Source of the DNA: Streptomyces sp. JH14
Lineage (GTDB): Bacteria > Actinomycetota > Actinomycetes > Streptomycetales > Streptomycetaceae
DNA: 64,000 bases
Reading direction: 5' to 3'
NCBI RefSeq assembly: GCF_029428675.1
Contig: NZ_JAJNEL010000001.1
Location: forward strand, 4,030,001-4,094,000
Of this stretch, positions 1-8,154 are shown piece after piece. The notes under the pieces were generated by a model. The model searched no databases and was not told the DNA's origin. It saw only the letters and a list, made by a program, of their open reading frames with translations. Every line of letters begins with the position of its first letter. The first letter of the stretch is position 1. Made by a program: the position numbers and the translations under genes.

Positions 1-226
1 CGTCGATCGCGGCGGCGATCTCGGGCAGCCGGGCGGCGACGGCGGTGGGGACGGTCCGGTCCTCGCCGTTCATGATCCGGGCGATCTCCAGCGTGTCCAG
101 CCGGTCGATCTCGGCGAGCTCGGGCCGGAACGCCTCGGTGGTGAGGGTGGCGAGCTCGGCGCGCAGCTCCCCGTACTCGGAGTGCCCGCCGGGCGTCGTG
201 GCGTTGGCGTCGGTGGTGGAGGTCAT
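1..226 (-). CDS. murQ: N-acetylmuramic acid 6-phosphate etherase, N-terminal part (cut by window edge)
   Basis: Only the first 75 codons are present; the gene continues past the left edge. The ATG lies at 224-226. The readable part carries the family N-terminus, with a stretch reading EIDRLDTLEIARIMNGED followed by TVPTAVAARLPEIAAAID, which matches the start of MurQ enzymes. MurQ cleaves the lactyl ether of MurNAc-6-phosphate to give GlcNAc-6-phosphate and lactate in the cytoplasm during peptidoglycan recycling. It lies 73 bp downstream of an RpiR-type regulator on the same strand, the usual MurR-MurQ arrangement, so the two are probably co-transcribed. The catalytic SIS domain is outside the window and cannot be checked. 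Confidence 0.85.
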   Translation of the reverse strand, partial: MTSTTDANATTPGGHSEYGELRAELATLTTEAFRPELAEIDRLDTLEIARIMNGEDRTVPTAVAARLPEIAAAID

Positions 227-299
227 GGAGAGCGGCTCTGCTTTCTCGATCTCGTGTCTCATGAGGGTGCGGGCGGCGCGGTGTGCGGGGTGCGGGCCG

Positions 300-1220
300 T
301 CAGCGGGTGCTGCGTGGCGTGTGTCGGTGGGCGAGCGCCTCGTAAGAAGCGGCCAGGGCCGGGGCGGCTGTCTCGTACGTCCGCTGGGCCACCCCGATGA
401 ACAGGCAGTCCACGACGAGCAGCTGGCTCGTGCGGCTCGACATGGCGGCGGGGCGCAGTTCGCTCTCGCGGGCGGTGGACGTGGTCAGCACGTGGTCCGC
501 GTACTGCGACACCGGACCGTCGGGGCGGCCGGTGATCGCGATCGTCGTCGCGCCCTGGTCGAAGGCCACCCGCAGCGGTTCGATCACATCGACCGTGGAA
601 CCCGAGTGGGTGATCGCGATGGCCACGTCGCCGGAGCGGAGCTGCACGGCGTTGGTCACGGCCAGGTGCGGGTCCGTGTGCGCGTGCGCGATCAGGCCGA
701 TACGGAGCAGCTTCTGCCCCAGGTCCTGGGCGACGAGGGAGGAGGCGCCGGCGCCGTAGATGTCGATCCGGCGGGCGGCCGACGCGGCGGCGACGGCCGC
801 ACCGAGCTGCACCATGTCGAGCCCGGCGGCCGTGTCGGCGAGGGTCTGCTGCTCGTCGAAGGCGAGCTTGGCGACCACATCGGCGATCGGGTCGTCGACC
901 GCTATGTCCGCCGTGACGGCGGGGGCGCGGCCGGACTGCTGGTGGGCGGCGAGCCCGGCGAGGGCGAGGCGCAGGTCCCGGTAACCGGGGTAGCCGAGGA
1001 GGCGGGCCGTGCGGACCACGGTCGCCTCGCTGGTACCGGTGAGCTCGGCGAGACCGGTGACCGTCAGGGCAGCGCAGCCGGCCGGGTCCCCGGCGACGGC
1101 TTCGGCGACCCGCTGCATCGAGCGCGTCATGGACGGCGCGAGGGTCCGCACCTTGGCCGCGAGGGCGGCCGGTGCGGGCGGGGAATCACCGCTGAAACTT
1201 TCCTTCAGGTCATTGGTCAC
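300..1220 (-). CDS. RpiR/MurR-family transcriptional regulator with SIS domain
   Basis: A 306-residue protein with an N-terminal HTH_6 (RpiR) domain at about residues 20-100, including ELTGTSEATVVRTARLLGY, and a C-terminal SIS sugar-phosphate domain at about 130-280 with the phosphate-binding stretch THSGSTVDVIEPL. RpiR proteins sense sugar phosphates. Placed just upstream of murQ, the likely ligand is MurNAc-6-phosphate, which is inference from context. The GTG at 1220 gives a normal family length but has no obvious ribosome binding site, and the inverted repeat at 1223-1239 directly abuts it, so a leaderless start or a slightly later start is possible. It is probably autoregulated through that repeat. 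Confidence 0.85.
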   Translation of the reverse strand: MTNDLKESFSGDSPPAPAALAAKVRTLAPSMTRSMQRVAEAVAGDPAGCAALTVTGLAELTGTSEATVVRTARLLGYPGYRDLRLALAGLAAHQQSGRAPAVTADIAVDDPIADVVAKLAFDEQQTLADTAAGLDMVQLGAAVAAASAARRIDIYGAGASSLVAQDLGQKLLRIGLIAHAHTDPHLAVTNAVQLRSGDVAIAITHSGSTVDVIEPLRVAFDQGATTIAITGRPDGPVSQYADHVLTTSTARESELRPAAMSSRTSQLLVVDCLFIGVAQRTYETAAPALAASYEALAHRHTPRSTR

Positions 1221-1222
1221 AT

Positions 1223-1239
1223 TTGAAAGATATTTTCAA
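1223..1239. promoter_or_regulatory. Candidate RpiR operator abutting the murR-like start
   Basis: The sequence reads TTGAAAGATATTTTCAA, perfect 6-bp arms around a 5-bp centre. Arms of the type GAAA...TTTC are typical of RpiR/MurR operators. It lies 3 bp from the regulator's GTG and in the spacer that separates it from the divergent small gene at 1377, so binding could control both directions. The assignment is inferred from shape and position. Confidence 0.6.
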
Positions 1240-1376
1240 CATTGCGGTCCGTCAACCCCCTTTGGTCCCGACCTCTGGCGGTAATTGGCCCCCGCCTCCG
1301 GCAGTGCCGAGGATCTGCGCGTACGAAGGGTCCTCCCGCGCCGGGGGCCGTCACCGCAACGGGTGACAATGGCCCC

Positions 1377-1745
1377 ATGGAGCTGAACCGCCTGGAGCAG
1401 GCGCTGCATACCGCCCGCGCACTGGTCATGGCCGATCTCGCCGCCGGCGCTGTCGCCGAGGCCGAGATCGTCTCGCTCGTCGAGGATGCGGTGGCACACC
1501 GGCGGTGGTGGGTCGAACAGTGGCCGGACGGTGTGGAGTACGTGGTCGGGCTGGTCGCCCAGGACGTTCAGGACGCGCTGCTGGAGCGGTACGGCCGCTG
1601 GCCGATCTGCCCGGTCTGTGACGCGGGCGACCCGCACGCCCTCGACGTCGAACCGGAACTGGGCCCGGACCCGCGCTGGGTGTGCACCAAGGCGACCGTG
1701 ATGGTGGCACGCGTGGGCGCCCTGAACGGAGTGCTGGACCGGTGA
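1377..1745 (+). CDS. Conserved hypothetical protein with a possible metal-binding cluster
   Basis: A 122-residue protein that I recognise only as a conserved streptomycete type. The N-terminal two thirds look helical and are rich in Ala, Glu and Val. The C-terminal part has Cys78-x-x-Cys81, His87 and Cys103, a spacing that could hold a zinc ion, although no named zinc-ribbon family is evident. The ATG at 1377 follows a weak purine-rich stretch. Its stop overlaps the GTG of the next gene by 4 bp, so the pair is very likely co-translated. No function is assigned. Confidence 0.7.
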   Translation: MELNRLEQALHTARALVMADLAAGAVAEAEIVSLVEDAVAHRRWWVEQWPDGVEYVVGLVAQDVQDALLERYGRWPICPVCDAGDPHALDVEPELGPDPRWVCTKATVMVARVGALNGVLDR

Positions 1746-2023
1746 CGGTCTACATCGACCCGCCGGACTGGCCGGGTCACGGACGTCTCTGGTCCCACCT
1801 GGTCAGCGATGCGTCGTTCGAGGAACTGCACGCCTTCGCCGCGTCGATCGGCTGCCCGCCGAAGGCGTTCGACCGTGACCACTACGACGTACCGCAGACG
1901 CGGTACGCCGACGCGGTGCGGGCCGGGGCCCGCGAAATCGGTTCCAAGGAACTGGTGCGCCGGCTCACGGCCGCCGGACTGCGCCGCCCGAAGGGACGTC
2001 CGGCGCCCCCGGGGTCCGCGTGA
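1742..2023 (+). CDS. DUF4031 domain-containing protein
   Basis: A 93-residue protein beginning VTVYIDPPDWPGHGRLWSHL, the conserved opening of the DUF4031 family, followed by SFEELHAFAASIG and a YDVPQTRYADAV stretch. The family is small, cytoplasmic and of unknown function; conserved Asp, Trp and His residues suggest an enzyme or binding fold, but that is speculation. The GTG start lies in a GTGA overlap with the preceding gene's stop, indicating translational coupling. The gene ends against a strong hairpin shared with the convergent MFS gene. Confidence 0.75.
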   Translation: MTVYIDPPDWPGHGRLWSHLVSDASFEELHAFAASIGCPPKAFDRDHYDVPQTRYADAVRAGAREIGSKELVRRLTAAGLRRPKGRPAPPGSA

Positions 2024-2028
2024 ACGGG

Positions 2029-2054
2029 GGCGGCGGGACGAGCGCCCCGCCGCC
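2029..2054. terminator. Hairpin between convergent genes
   Basis: Perfect 9-bp arms GGCGGCGGG and CCCGCCGCC around an 8-base loop. It sits between the DUF4031 stop at 2023 and the MFS stop at 2060, so it probably terminates both transcripts. Confidence 0.6.
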
Positions 2055-2059
2055 GGGCG

Positions 2060-3322
2060 TCATGCCTTCAGCGCCTGCCCGGCCGGCTGTGCCGACCGGT
2101 CCGCCGTGACCTGTGCGCCCGTCACCAGCCGGGACGGCGAACGGCGTCCGCGGTGCAGCCGCAGCGACCACACGACCGCCGCCAGCGCCAGGAGCGTCAT
2201 CGCCGCGCCCGCCCAGGCCGTCGCCGCGAACCCGAAGTCCGCGTCGATCACCGTGCCACCCAGCCAGGGGCCGCCCGTGTTGCCGAGGTTGAACGCGGCG
2301 GTCGTCGTCGCCCCCGCCAGCGTCGGGGCGGCGCCCGCGATGTTGAACATCCGGGCGTTCAGCGCCGGGGCCGTGTAGAACGCGGACAGGCCCAGCAGGA
2401 ACGCGAGCCCGACCGCGGCGACCTGGTTCGAGGCGAACAGCGCCAGCGCGATCAGGAAGACCGTCGAGGCCGCGATGCCGCTCATCAGGACCCCGAAGAG
2501 GTGCGCATCCGCGACCCGGCCGCCGATCGTCGTACCGATCAGGGCACCGACCCCGAACAGCGCGAGGACCGTCGGCACCCATCCCGAGTCCAGCCCGGCG
2601 ACGTCCGTCAGCAGCGGCGCCAGATAGCTGAAGGCGCAGAAGACGCCGCCCGCCGCCAGCGCCGTGACCACGATCGACAGCCACACCTGACGGTCGCGGT
2701 AGATGGACATCTCCCGCTTGAGCTGCGGCTTCTCCTCCGGGAGCGGGATACGGGGGATCATCGTCGCGATACCGACGAGTGCCACGGCCGACGCCGCGCC
2801 GACCGCCCAGAACGCCGACCGCCAGCCGAGGTTCTCACCGAGGAACGCCCCCAGCGGTACGCCGAGGACGTTCGCGATCGACAGCCCGCCGATCATCACG
2901 GCCATCGCTCTGGCCCGCGCGTTCATCGGCACCATCGCGATGGCGACCGCCGCCCCCACCGCCCAGAACCCGGCGCACGCGAAGGCGCTCACCACCCGGG
3001 ACGCGAAGAGCACCTCGTACGTCGGCGCCAGCGCACCGGCGACCTGCCCGAGGCCGAAGACCGAGATCAGCGCGATCAGGGTGGTGCGGCGCGGCAGCCG
3101 GAGCGTGGCCACGGCGAGCAGGGGCGCACCGATCACCATGCCGATGGCGAAGGCGGATATGAGGAGCCCGGCCCGGGGGATCGACACGTTCATGTCGTCG
3201 GCGATCGGCGGCAGCAGCCCGGAGAGCATGAACTCGCTCGTGCCGAGGGCGAAGACCGAGAGGCCCAGAATGTAGACGGCCAGAGGCATGCGGGTGCGGC
3301 GGCTGAGGGCGGTATCGGGCAT
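2060..3322 (-). CDS. MFS transporter, DHA1 family, Cmx/CmrA-like
   Basis: A 420-residue integral membrane protein with about twelve hydrophobic segments. The N-terminus contains VFALGTSEFMLSGLLPPIADD followed by SIPRAGLLISAFAIGM, a signature shared with Cmx/CmrA-type drug efflux proteins of the major facilitator superfamily, which export small molecules using the proton gradient. Neither substrate nor chloramphenicol resistance can be concluded from sequence. I chose the ATG at 3322; an in-frame ATG at 3355 would add eleven residues, and neither has a strong ribosome binding site. It is convergent with the DUF4031 gene and follows the HD-domain gene on the same strand after 62 bp. Confidence 0.8.
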   Translation of the reverse strand: MPDTALSRRTRMPLAVYILGLSVFALGTSEFMLSGLLPPIADDMNVSIPRAGLLISAFAIGMVIGAPLLAVATLRLPRRTTLIALISVFGLGQVAGALAPTYEVLFASRVVSAFACAGFWAVGAAVAIAMVPMNARARAMAVMIGGLSIANVLGVPLGAFLGENLGWRSAFWAVGAASAVALVGIATMIPRIPLPEEKPQLKREMSIYRDRQVWLSIVVTALAAGGVFCAFSYLAPLLTDVAGLDSGWVPTVLALFGVGALIGTTIGGRVADAHLFGVLMSGIAASTVFLIALALFASNQVAAVGLAFLLGLSAFYTAPALNARMFNIAGAAPTLAGATTTAAFNLGNTGGPWLGGTVIDADFGFAATAWAGAAMTLLALAAVVWSLRLHRGRRSPSRLVTGAQVTADRSAQPAGQALKA

Positions 3323-3384
3323 GACAGGTGCCAACACCGTTATCGGTCGTGTCATTCCCGTATCGGCGGATCGTGCCGCTTGTC

Positions 3385-4098
3385 TCAGTGGGTGAGCAGC
3401 TCCAGCTCCGTCAGCAGGTTCTGCCGGGCGCGCGGTTCCCACTCCCCGATCCCGTGCGGTGTACGGAACAGTCTCGGCAGTCCGAGCAGTTGGCGCAGCA
3501 CGGCCGCGCGCCCGTCCCGGAACGCGTCGTCGGGGACGAAACCGTATTCGTCCCGTACCTGGGCCGCGTACGCCGCGTACTCCTTGGGGGCGGCCGCGAG
3601 GATCGCCAGATCCGCGTCGCACAGCACCTCGCCGTTGGTGTCACCGTCCGCCGGATCGTGGGTGACGGTGAGCCGGACCAGCCTGGCCACCTCCGCAGTG
3701 GTGTCGCCGGGAACACCCGCCTCGGGCAGCGCGCGTTCGGCGAGAGCGGCGCTGCGCTCCTCGTTCTCGGACCGGTCGGGCCGGTACACCGCGTCGTGGA
3801 ACCACGCGGCGAGGCGGACGGCGTCCGGATCGGCGGCGTGGCCGGCGAGGGTGTCGATGCGGTCGAGGACGGCCGTCAGATGGGCGGTGGTGTGGTAGCG
3901 GCGCTGGGGTTCGGCCCAGCGGGCAAGGAGGTTGTCGGCGTACGGCAGCGGATCGGGGCCGTCGGCGCCGCCCCGGGCGCCGACGAGTGCCTCCTGCCAG
4001 CGGCCACGGAGGACGTCGGCGGCCGTTCCTGCTTCGTGCACGCTGCCCGCCTCATGGGCGGCGCCGGGGGCACTGCTTTCGCGCGAGCTGTCCGTCAT
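3385..4098 (-). CDS. HD-domain protein, putative metal-dependent phosphohydrolase
   Basis: A 237-residue soluble protein. After a variable Ala/Glu-rich N-terminus of about 30 residues it shows RRYHTTAHL, then RLAAWFHDAVY, then VLCDADLAILA, the His, His-Asp and Asp positions expected of an HD-type metal site. Members of this group hydrolyse phosphate esters or nucleotides; the substrate is unknown. The ATG at 4098 is the only good start nearby. The MFS gene follows 62 bp downstream on the same strand, so the two may share a transcript, but nothing in the sequence ties their functions together. Confidence 0.75.
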   Translation of the reverse strand: MTDSSRESSAPGAAHEAGSVHEAGTAADVLRGRWQEALVGARGGADGPDPLPYADNLLARWAEPQRRYHTTAHLTAVLDRIDTLAGHAADPDAVRLAAWFHDAVYRPDRSENEERSAALAERALPEAGVPGDTTAEVARLVRLTVTHDPADGDTNGEVLCDADLAILAAAPKEYAAYAAQVRDEYGFVPDDAFRDGRAAVLRQLLGLPRLFRTPHGIGEWEPRARQNLLTELELLTH

Positions 4099-4147
4099 GG
4101 GACGACCCTAAGGGGTGTCCCATGACGACAGGACGGTCTCGGAGTCT

Positions 4148-4177
4148 CCGCCGGGATGCCCGCGGGCATCCCGGCGG
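4148..4177. terminator. Perfect 30-bp palindrome after the DUF2891 gene
   Basis: Symmetric about position 4162.5, with 15-bp arms beginning CCGCCGGGATGCCCG. It lies 14 bp beyond the stop of the minus-strand DUF2891 gene, the expected place for its terminator. There is no clear U-tract, as is common in Streptomyces. Confidence 0.65.
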
Positions 4178-4190
4178 GGCGCCGGACCGG

Positions 4191-5219
4191 TCAGTGGCCG
4201 GGCGGGGTGTCCAGGGCCAGTGCGGCGAAGGTGGCCAGCCAGTGGTCCGTGCTGAAGTCACCGGAGGAGACCGTGGGCAGGCCGACGGCGAGATGGGCCT
4301 CGGCAGAAGCGGTCAGAGCGGTGCGGGCGGGGCCCTCGCCCAGCGCGTCGCCGATCGTACGGAGAGCCGCTGCCCGGCTCAGGGTGAGGCCCAGGAGGTG
4401 GCCGATCTGCGGGTCCGCGTGGTCGGAGACCACGGGCGGGGTGAGCAGCAGAGAGTCCGTCAGCCCCGGCAGGAACCCGGCCAGCCAGGTCCGGAACTCG
4501 GCGACGGGGAGCACCCGGCGCATCGCGTCCGCCTCGGTCAGGGCGGGGGAGAGGAAGTCCTGGCCGGACGGCTCCCAGTGGGCGGGGGCGTCGTGGTCCT
4601 CGGCGAACCACGTGCGCAGCCGGTCGGCCACCGCGTCGAGGACCGCGCCGGGCAGCCCGGCGCGCTCGCCGGCGTCCAGAACCATGCCCAGGCCGAAGGC
4701 ACTGTTGGGGTGGATCCCGTGCCGGATCGGGTACGTCGCCTTGGGCAGCCAGACGGCGAGGAGTTCGCCGACCGTCTCCACGGCGGGCGCGATGGCGTCG
4801 GCCCAGCGGTCGCCCTCGGGGGTGGCGAGCGCACGGCACTCCGCCGCCAGCGCCACCAGCCACGCCCAGCCGTAGGGGCGTTCGAAGTGCGGGCGCTTGC
4901 GGAGATACGCCGCCTCGACGGCGAGGTTCTCCGGGGTGAGGTGGGAGTCCAGCACCTCGTGGACACGGGTGGTGACCGTGGCCGGGAGGTCGCCGGTGGT
5001 GGAGAAGCGGCGCAGCAGGCGGACGAGCAGCCAGTGCATGTGCACGGTGGAGTGCCAGTCGTACCCCCCGTAGAAGGCGGGGTGCAGGGTGCGGGGTGCG
5101 ACCAGTTCCTCGGGGCCGGTGTACAGGTGGGCCGGGGCGTTGGGGTACTCGCGTACGACGTTGGCGAGGGCCAGTTCCGCGAAGGGGAGGGCGTACGCGG
5201 CAGGGAGCGCGGGGGACAT
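4191..5219 (-). CDS. DUF2891 domain-containing protein
   Basis: A 342-residue soluble protein whose N-terminal half contains HPAFYGGYDWHSTVHMHW, the conserved DUF2891 signature, with further conserved segments RPYGWAWLVAL and a His-rich central region. No signal peptide or membrane segment is seen. Biochemical function is unknown; the all-helical, His/Trp-rich character recalls glycan-processing toroids, which is a guess. ATG 5219 is preferred over GTG 5228 because a GGAG motif lies eight bases upstream of the ATG but directly touches the GTG. It is followed by a strong palindromic terminator and preceded by the DUF969/DUF979 pair on the same strand. Confidence 0.75.
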   Translation of the reverse strand: MSPALPAAYALPFAELALANVVREYPNAPAHLYTGPEELVAPRTLHPAFYGGYDWHSTVHMHWLLVRLLRRFSTTGDLPATVTTRVHEVLDSHLTPENLAVEAAYLRKRPHFERPYGWAWLVALAAECRALATPEGDRWADAIAPAVETVGELLAVWLPKATYPIRHGIHPNSAFGLGMVLDAGERAGLPGAVLDAVADRLRTWFAEDHDAPAHWEPSGQDFLSPALTEADAMRRVLPVAEFRTWLAGFLPGLTDSLLLTPPVVSDHADPQIGHLLGLTLSRAAALRTIGDALGEGPARTALTASAEAHLAVGLPTVSSGDFSTDHWLATFAALALDTPPGH

Positions 5220-5288
5220 CGGGGTCACTCCAGAGGGGTGGGCGAGCGGCTCGGGTCAGGGGGCGGCTCGGATCAGGGGTGATTCGGG

Positions 5289-6257
5289 TCAGAAGGCGAA
5301 GAGGGCCATGATCGCGACGTTGCAGACCAGCAGCGCCGCTGCGGTGGGGAGCTGGGCCTTGATCGGGCCGTACTGGTCCTTGAGTTCGAGCAGGGCGGCG
5401 GGAACCAGGTTGAAGTTGGCGGCCATCGGGGTCACGAGGGTGCCGCAGAAGCCGCAGAGCATGCCGATCGCGAGGATCGCGGGCGCGTTGCCGTTCATCT
5501 GCTGGATGAGGACGGGCCAGCCGATCGCGGCGGTCATCACCGGGAACGCGGCGAAGGCGTTGCCCATGACGATGGTGAACAGCGCCATGCCGCAGCAGTA
5601 GACGGCCACAGCCACGAACTTCTGGCCGTCCGGCAGCACCGCCTCGGTGATCCTGCCGACCTGCTCGCCGACGCCGGCGGACTGGAAGATCGAGCCGAGG
5701 ACCGCGAGCAGCTGGGGCAGGATCAGCGCCCAGCCCATCGATTCGAGCATGTTGCGACCGGAGTGCAGCGGTACGGAGACCCTCCGCTCGCGCAGCAGCA
5801 CCATGCCCACGATCAGCGCGGCGATGGCACCGACGCCGAGGCCGAGGATGGTCTCGTACCCCGGTTCCAGGACCGGTTCGCCACCGATCTTCCAGTTCTT
5901 CACGAGCGTCGCGCAGATCATCGCGACGACGGGGATGGTGAGGGCCGGAAGGAACAGCTTGTTGCCGAAGCGGGCGGCCGAGGCCGCGCGCTTCTCGCGG
6001 GACGGCGTGTGCGATGCGCCCTTGCCGGTGAGACCGCAGCCGCCCAGGACGATCAGGATCAGGACGGCGACGCCCAGCGGTTCGGCGGGGAGGGACTTGT
6101 CGACGACTCCGGTCGAGTAGAAGAACGCCGCGCCCAGCAGGCCCCAGAAGCCGGCCGAGCCGAAGCGCTTGGGGTTGGTGCGGTCCATGACCATCTGCGC
6201 GGCCATGACGAGGAACACCGCGCCGACCAGCCAGAAGAAGTATTCGGACTTGATCAC
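5289..6257 (-). CDS. DUF979 family membrane protein, putative transporter subunit
   Basis: A 322-residue protein with about nine or ten hydrophobic segments and the conserved stretch NAFAAFPVMTAAIGWPVL, plus GFCGTLVTPMAANFN near the C-terminus, typical of DUF979. DUF979 and DUF969 proteins occur as pairs and are repeatedly found next to 5-oxoprolinase genes, so they are proposed to move 5-oxoproline or a related compound across the membrane; transport itself is not shown here. The GTG at 6257 lies in a GTGA overlap with the DUF969 stop, indicating coupling. The pair faces away from pxpABC, with the regulator gene in between. Confidence 0.85.
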   Translation of the reverse strand: MIKSEYFFWLVGAVFLVMAAQMVMDRTNPKRFGSAGFWGLLGAAFFYSTGVVDKSLPAEPLGVAVLILIVLGGCGLTGKGASHTPSREKRAASAARFGNKLFLPALTIPVVAMICATLVKNWKIGGEPVLEPGYETILGLGVGAIAALIVGMVLLRERRVSVPLHSGRNMLESMGWALILPQLLAVLGSIFQSAGVGEQVGRITEAVLPDGQKFVAVAVYCCGMALFTIVMGNAFAAFPVMTAAIGWPVLIQQMNGNAPAILAIGMLCGFCGTLVTPMAANFNLVPAALLELKDQYGPIKAQLPTAAALLVCNVAIMALFAF

Positions 6258-6985
6258 TTGGCGTCCTCCGTCCGGAGCCCGGCGTGCGTCGTCAGTTCGT
6301 TCTCGGCGGCGGCGACGGCGAGTTCGCGCTCCAGCTGCCGGTCCAGGTTGAGCAGGCGGGCCCCGTGGATCAGGAAGGCGCAGATCGCGGAGGGGATCGC
6401 CCACAGGGCCAGGTGCAGGGGCTCGAGGTGCTGGTCGTACGTGGAGTTCACGAAACCGGTGATCAGCAGGATCGATCCGATGGCGATGAAGCAGTCCTCA
6501 CCGAAGAACACACCGATGGTGTCGGCGCCGGACGCGTGCGAGCGGACCTTCTCGCGCAGCTTCTGCGGCAGCGGACGGCCCGCCTTCGCCTCGGCGGCGG
6601 CCTCGGCCATCGGGGCGATCAGCGGCCGCACGCTCTGCGCGGGGCCGCCGATGCTGGTGAGGCCGACGGAGGCGGTGAGCTGCCGTATCAGCAGGTAGAG
6701 CGCCAGGAAGCGGCCGGTGGTCAGCCTGCCCAGCTTGCCGATGAGGGTACGGGCCTGCTCCTGGAGTCCGTACCGCTCGAGGAGCCCGATGACGGGCAGG
6801 GTGATGACGAAGACGGTCACGGAGCGCGCGGAGGCGAAGCTGTTGCCGAACGAGGCGAGCACCTCCTGCGGGGAGAGCTTGCCGAGCAGCCCTGTGACGA
6901 TGCCTGCGACACCCACCACGAGGAGGGGATTGCGGCGGGTGGCGAATCCGAGGATCACCACGAGCACGCCGAGGAGAACGATCAC
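6254..6985 (-). CDS. DUF969 family membrane protein, putative transporter subunit
   Basis: A 243-residue protein with about six hydrophobic segments, beginning MIVLLGVLVVILGF and containing TASVGLTSIGGPAQSVRPL and GVFFGEDCFIAIGSILL, conserved in DUF969. It pairs with the overlapping DUF979 gene. The GTG at 6985 is supported by an AAGAAGG ribosome binding site seven bases upstream. A promoter with an embedded palindrome lies about 80 bp upstream and matches the one before pxpA, so the two units are probably controlled together. A role in 5-oxoproline uptake or export is inference from that context. Confidence 0.85.
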   Translation of the reverse strand: MIVLLGVLVVILGFATRRNPLLVVGVAGIVTGLLGKLSPQEVLASFGNSFASARSVTVFVITLPVIGLLERYGLQEQARTLIGKLGRLTTGRFLALYLLIRQLTASVGLTSIGGPAQSVRPLIAPMAEAAAEAKAGRPLPQKLREKVRSHASGADTIGVFFGEDCFIAIGSILLITGFVNSTYDQHLEPLHLALWAIPSAICAFLIHGARLLNLDRQLERELAVAAAENELTTHAGLRTEDAK

Positions 6986-7345
6986 GCGTCGGCCTTCTTC
7001 CGCGCATGGACGTGCAGGCAGGCCTGCTCGGTCCTGATCAGACGGGGGGTAGTGCGCGAGACATTAGGCGATTGTTCAACAAACCCACAAGGGTGTGGGC
7101 TACATGGATAGCAAAGCGTGAGGTGGAGCCGTGGTGCGGCCGGGGCGAGCGGTGCGCGGTTCGGCCGGTTCGGGCGAGGGGCGGCGCCACATGTACCTGA
7201 TCTGCTGCTTCGTCCGGAGAGGAGTCCGACGTGAGGCGTGAGGGTTGGGGTTCGGGGGATGGCGCGGATTGTGGAACGTCCGATGCGGCGCACGGGGCGG
7301 CGTCGGGCGAAGCGCGGGGTCGTGCGGAGCGCCCCCCGGGGAGGG
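6986..7345. other. Intergenic region, 360 bp
   Basis: No credible gene was found. The left part holds the 5' leader and promoter of the DUF969 gene, with the operator-like palindrome near 7072. The right part, downstream of the GntR-type gene's stop at 7346, is GC-rich, has no obvious hairpin terminator, and nothing else is recognised in it. Confidence 0.6.
7061..7090 (-). promoter_or_regulatory. Promoter of DUF969/979 with operator in the spacer
   Basis: On the minus strand a -35-like TTGTGG (7085-7090) is followed after 18 bp by a -10-like TAATGT (7061-7066). Inside the spacer is TTGTTGAACAATCGC (7068-7082), whose palindromic core TTGTT-G-AACAA fits a GntR/FadR-type operator. The same 15 bases occur in the pxpA promoter. 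A repressor bound here would block polymerase directly. Assignment is inference from sequence. Confidence 0.65.
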
Positions 7346-8107
7346 CTATCGCGTGGTCAGGCGCTCCGCGTACGCCTCCGCCAGCTGGCGCCGTGAGTCC
7401 TCCAGGTAGAAGGCCAGCATCCGCTCTGCGCCTGCCGCGTCGCCCTCGGCGAGTCTGTTCGCGATCTCCCTGTTCCGGGTGAGGTAGGGCTCGTGGAACC
7501 GGCGCGGGTCGGCCATCACGTGGAAGGCCAGTCGCAGTTCGGCGAGGACGCTGCGCATCAGCTCGTCCGTGCGGGGACTGTTCGCGAGACCGGCCAGGGC
7601 CTGGTGGAAGCGGATGTTGGCGGTCGAGCAGCCGGGCCAGTCGTTCGCCAGCGCCGCCTGCTCGCCCGCCGACACGGCGGCTTCGACGGCCGTCAGGTCG
7701 TACGGCGGCTCGCCCAGCGTCCGCAGGGCGGCGCACTCGACGAGCAGCCGGACCCGGTAGATGTCCACGAGGTCGTCGACGGCGAGGATGCGGACGAAGA
7801 CGCCCTTGTTGAGCCGGTGCTCCAGGAGGCGTTCGTGCGAGAGCAGGCGGAACGCCTCGCGCAGGGTGTTCCGGGAGACGGCGAGAGCGCCGCTGATGCT
7901 CTCCTCGGAGAGCCGGCTGCCCGGCGGGAAGTAACCCTCGGTGATCCGGTCCCGGAGGATGGCGGCGACCCGCTCGGCGGTGCCGGACCGGGCCAGGGAG
8001 GCGCTGTCCGCCGCCAGTTCCGAGAGATCCGGAGAAGTCCGGCCGCCCGCAGTCCCCCGCCATGCCCCGTCCCCTGCCTGTTGCCGTACGCGTCGTCCGG
8101 TGCGCAC
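7346..8107 (-). CDS. GntR-family (FadR/FCD subfamily) transcriptional regulator
   Basis: A 253-residue protein with an N-terminal winged helix at about residues 40-110, including AAILRDRITEGYFPPGSRLSEE and VSRNTLREAFRLLSHERLL, and a helical C-terminal FCD-type ligand domain ending near EDSRRQLAEAYAERL. FadR-subfamily regulators bind small acids. It lies divergent from pxpABC and between it and the DUF969/979 unit, so 5-oxoproline or a related acid is a reasonable ligand. The start is uncertain: GTG 8107 lacks a good ribosome binding site, and a longer frame from TTG 8173 would begin inside the palindrome of the pxpA promoter. It probably represses both neighbouring promoters. Confidence 0.8.
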   Translation of the reverse strand: MRTGRRVRQQAGDGAWRGTAGGRTSPDLSELAADSASLARSGTAERVAAILRDRITEGYFPPGSRLSEESISGALAVSRNTLREAFRLLSHERLLEHRLNKGVFVRILAVDDLVDIYRVRLLVECAALRTLGEPPYDLTAVEAAVSAGEQAALANDWPGCSTANIRFHQALAGLANSPRTDELMRSVLAELRLAFHVMADPRRFHEPYLTRNREIANRLAEGDAAGAERMLAFYLEDSRRQLAEAYAERLTTR

Positions 8108-8154
8108 TCTGTGCCCAGTGAACCGTACGGGTGTCTCACTCCCCAAGCCGGGTC

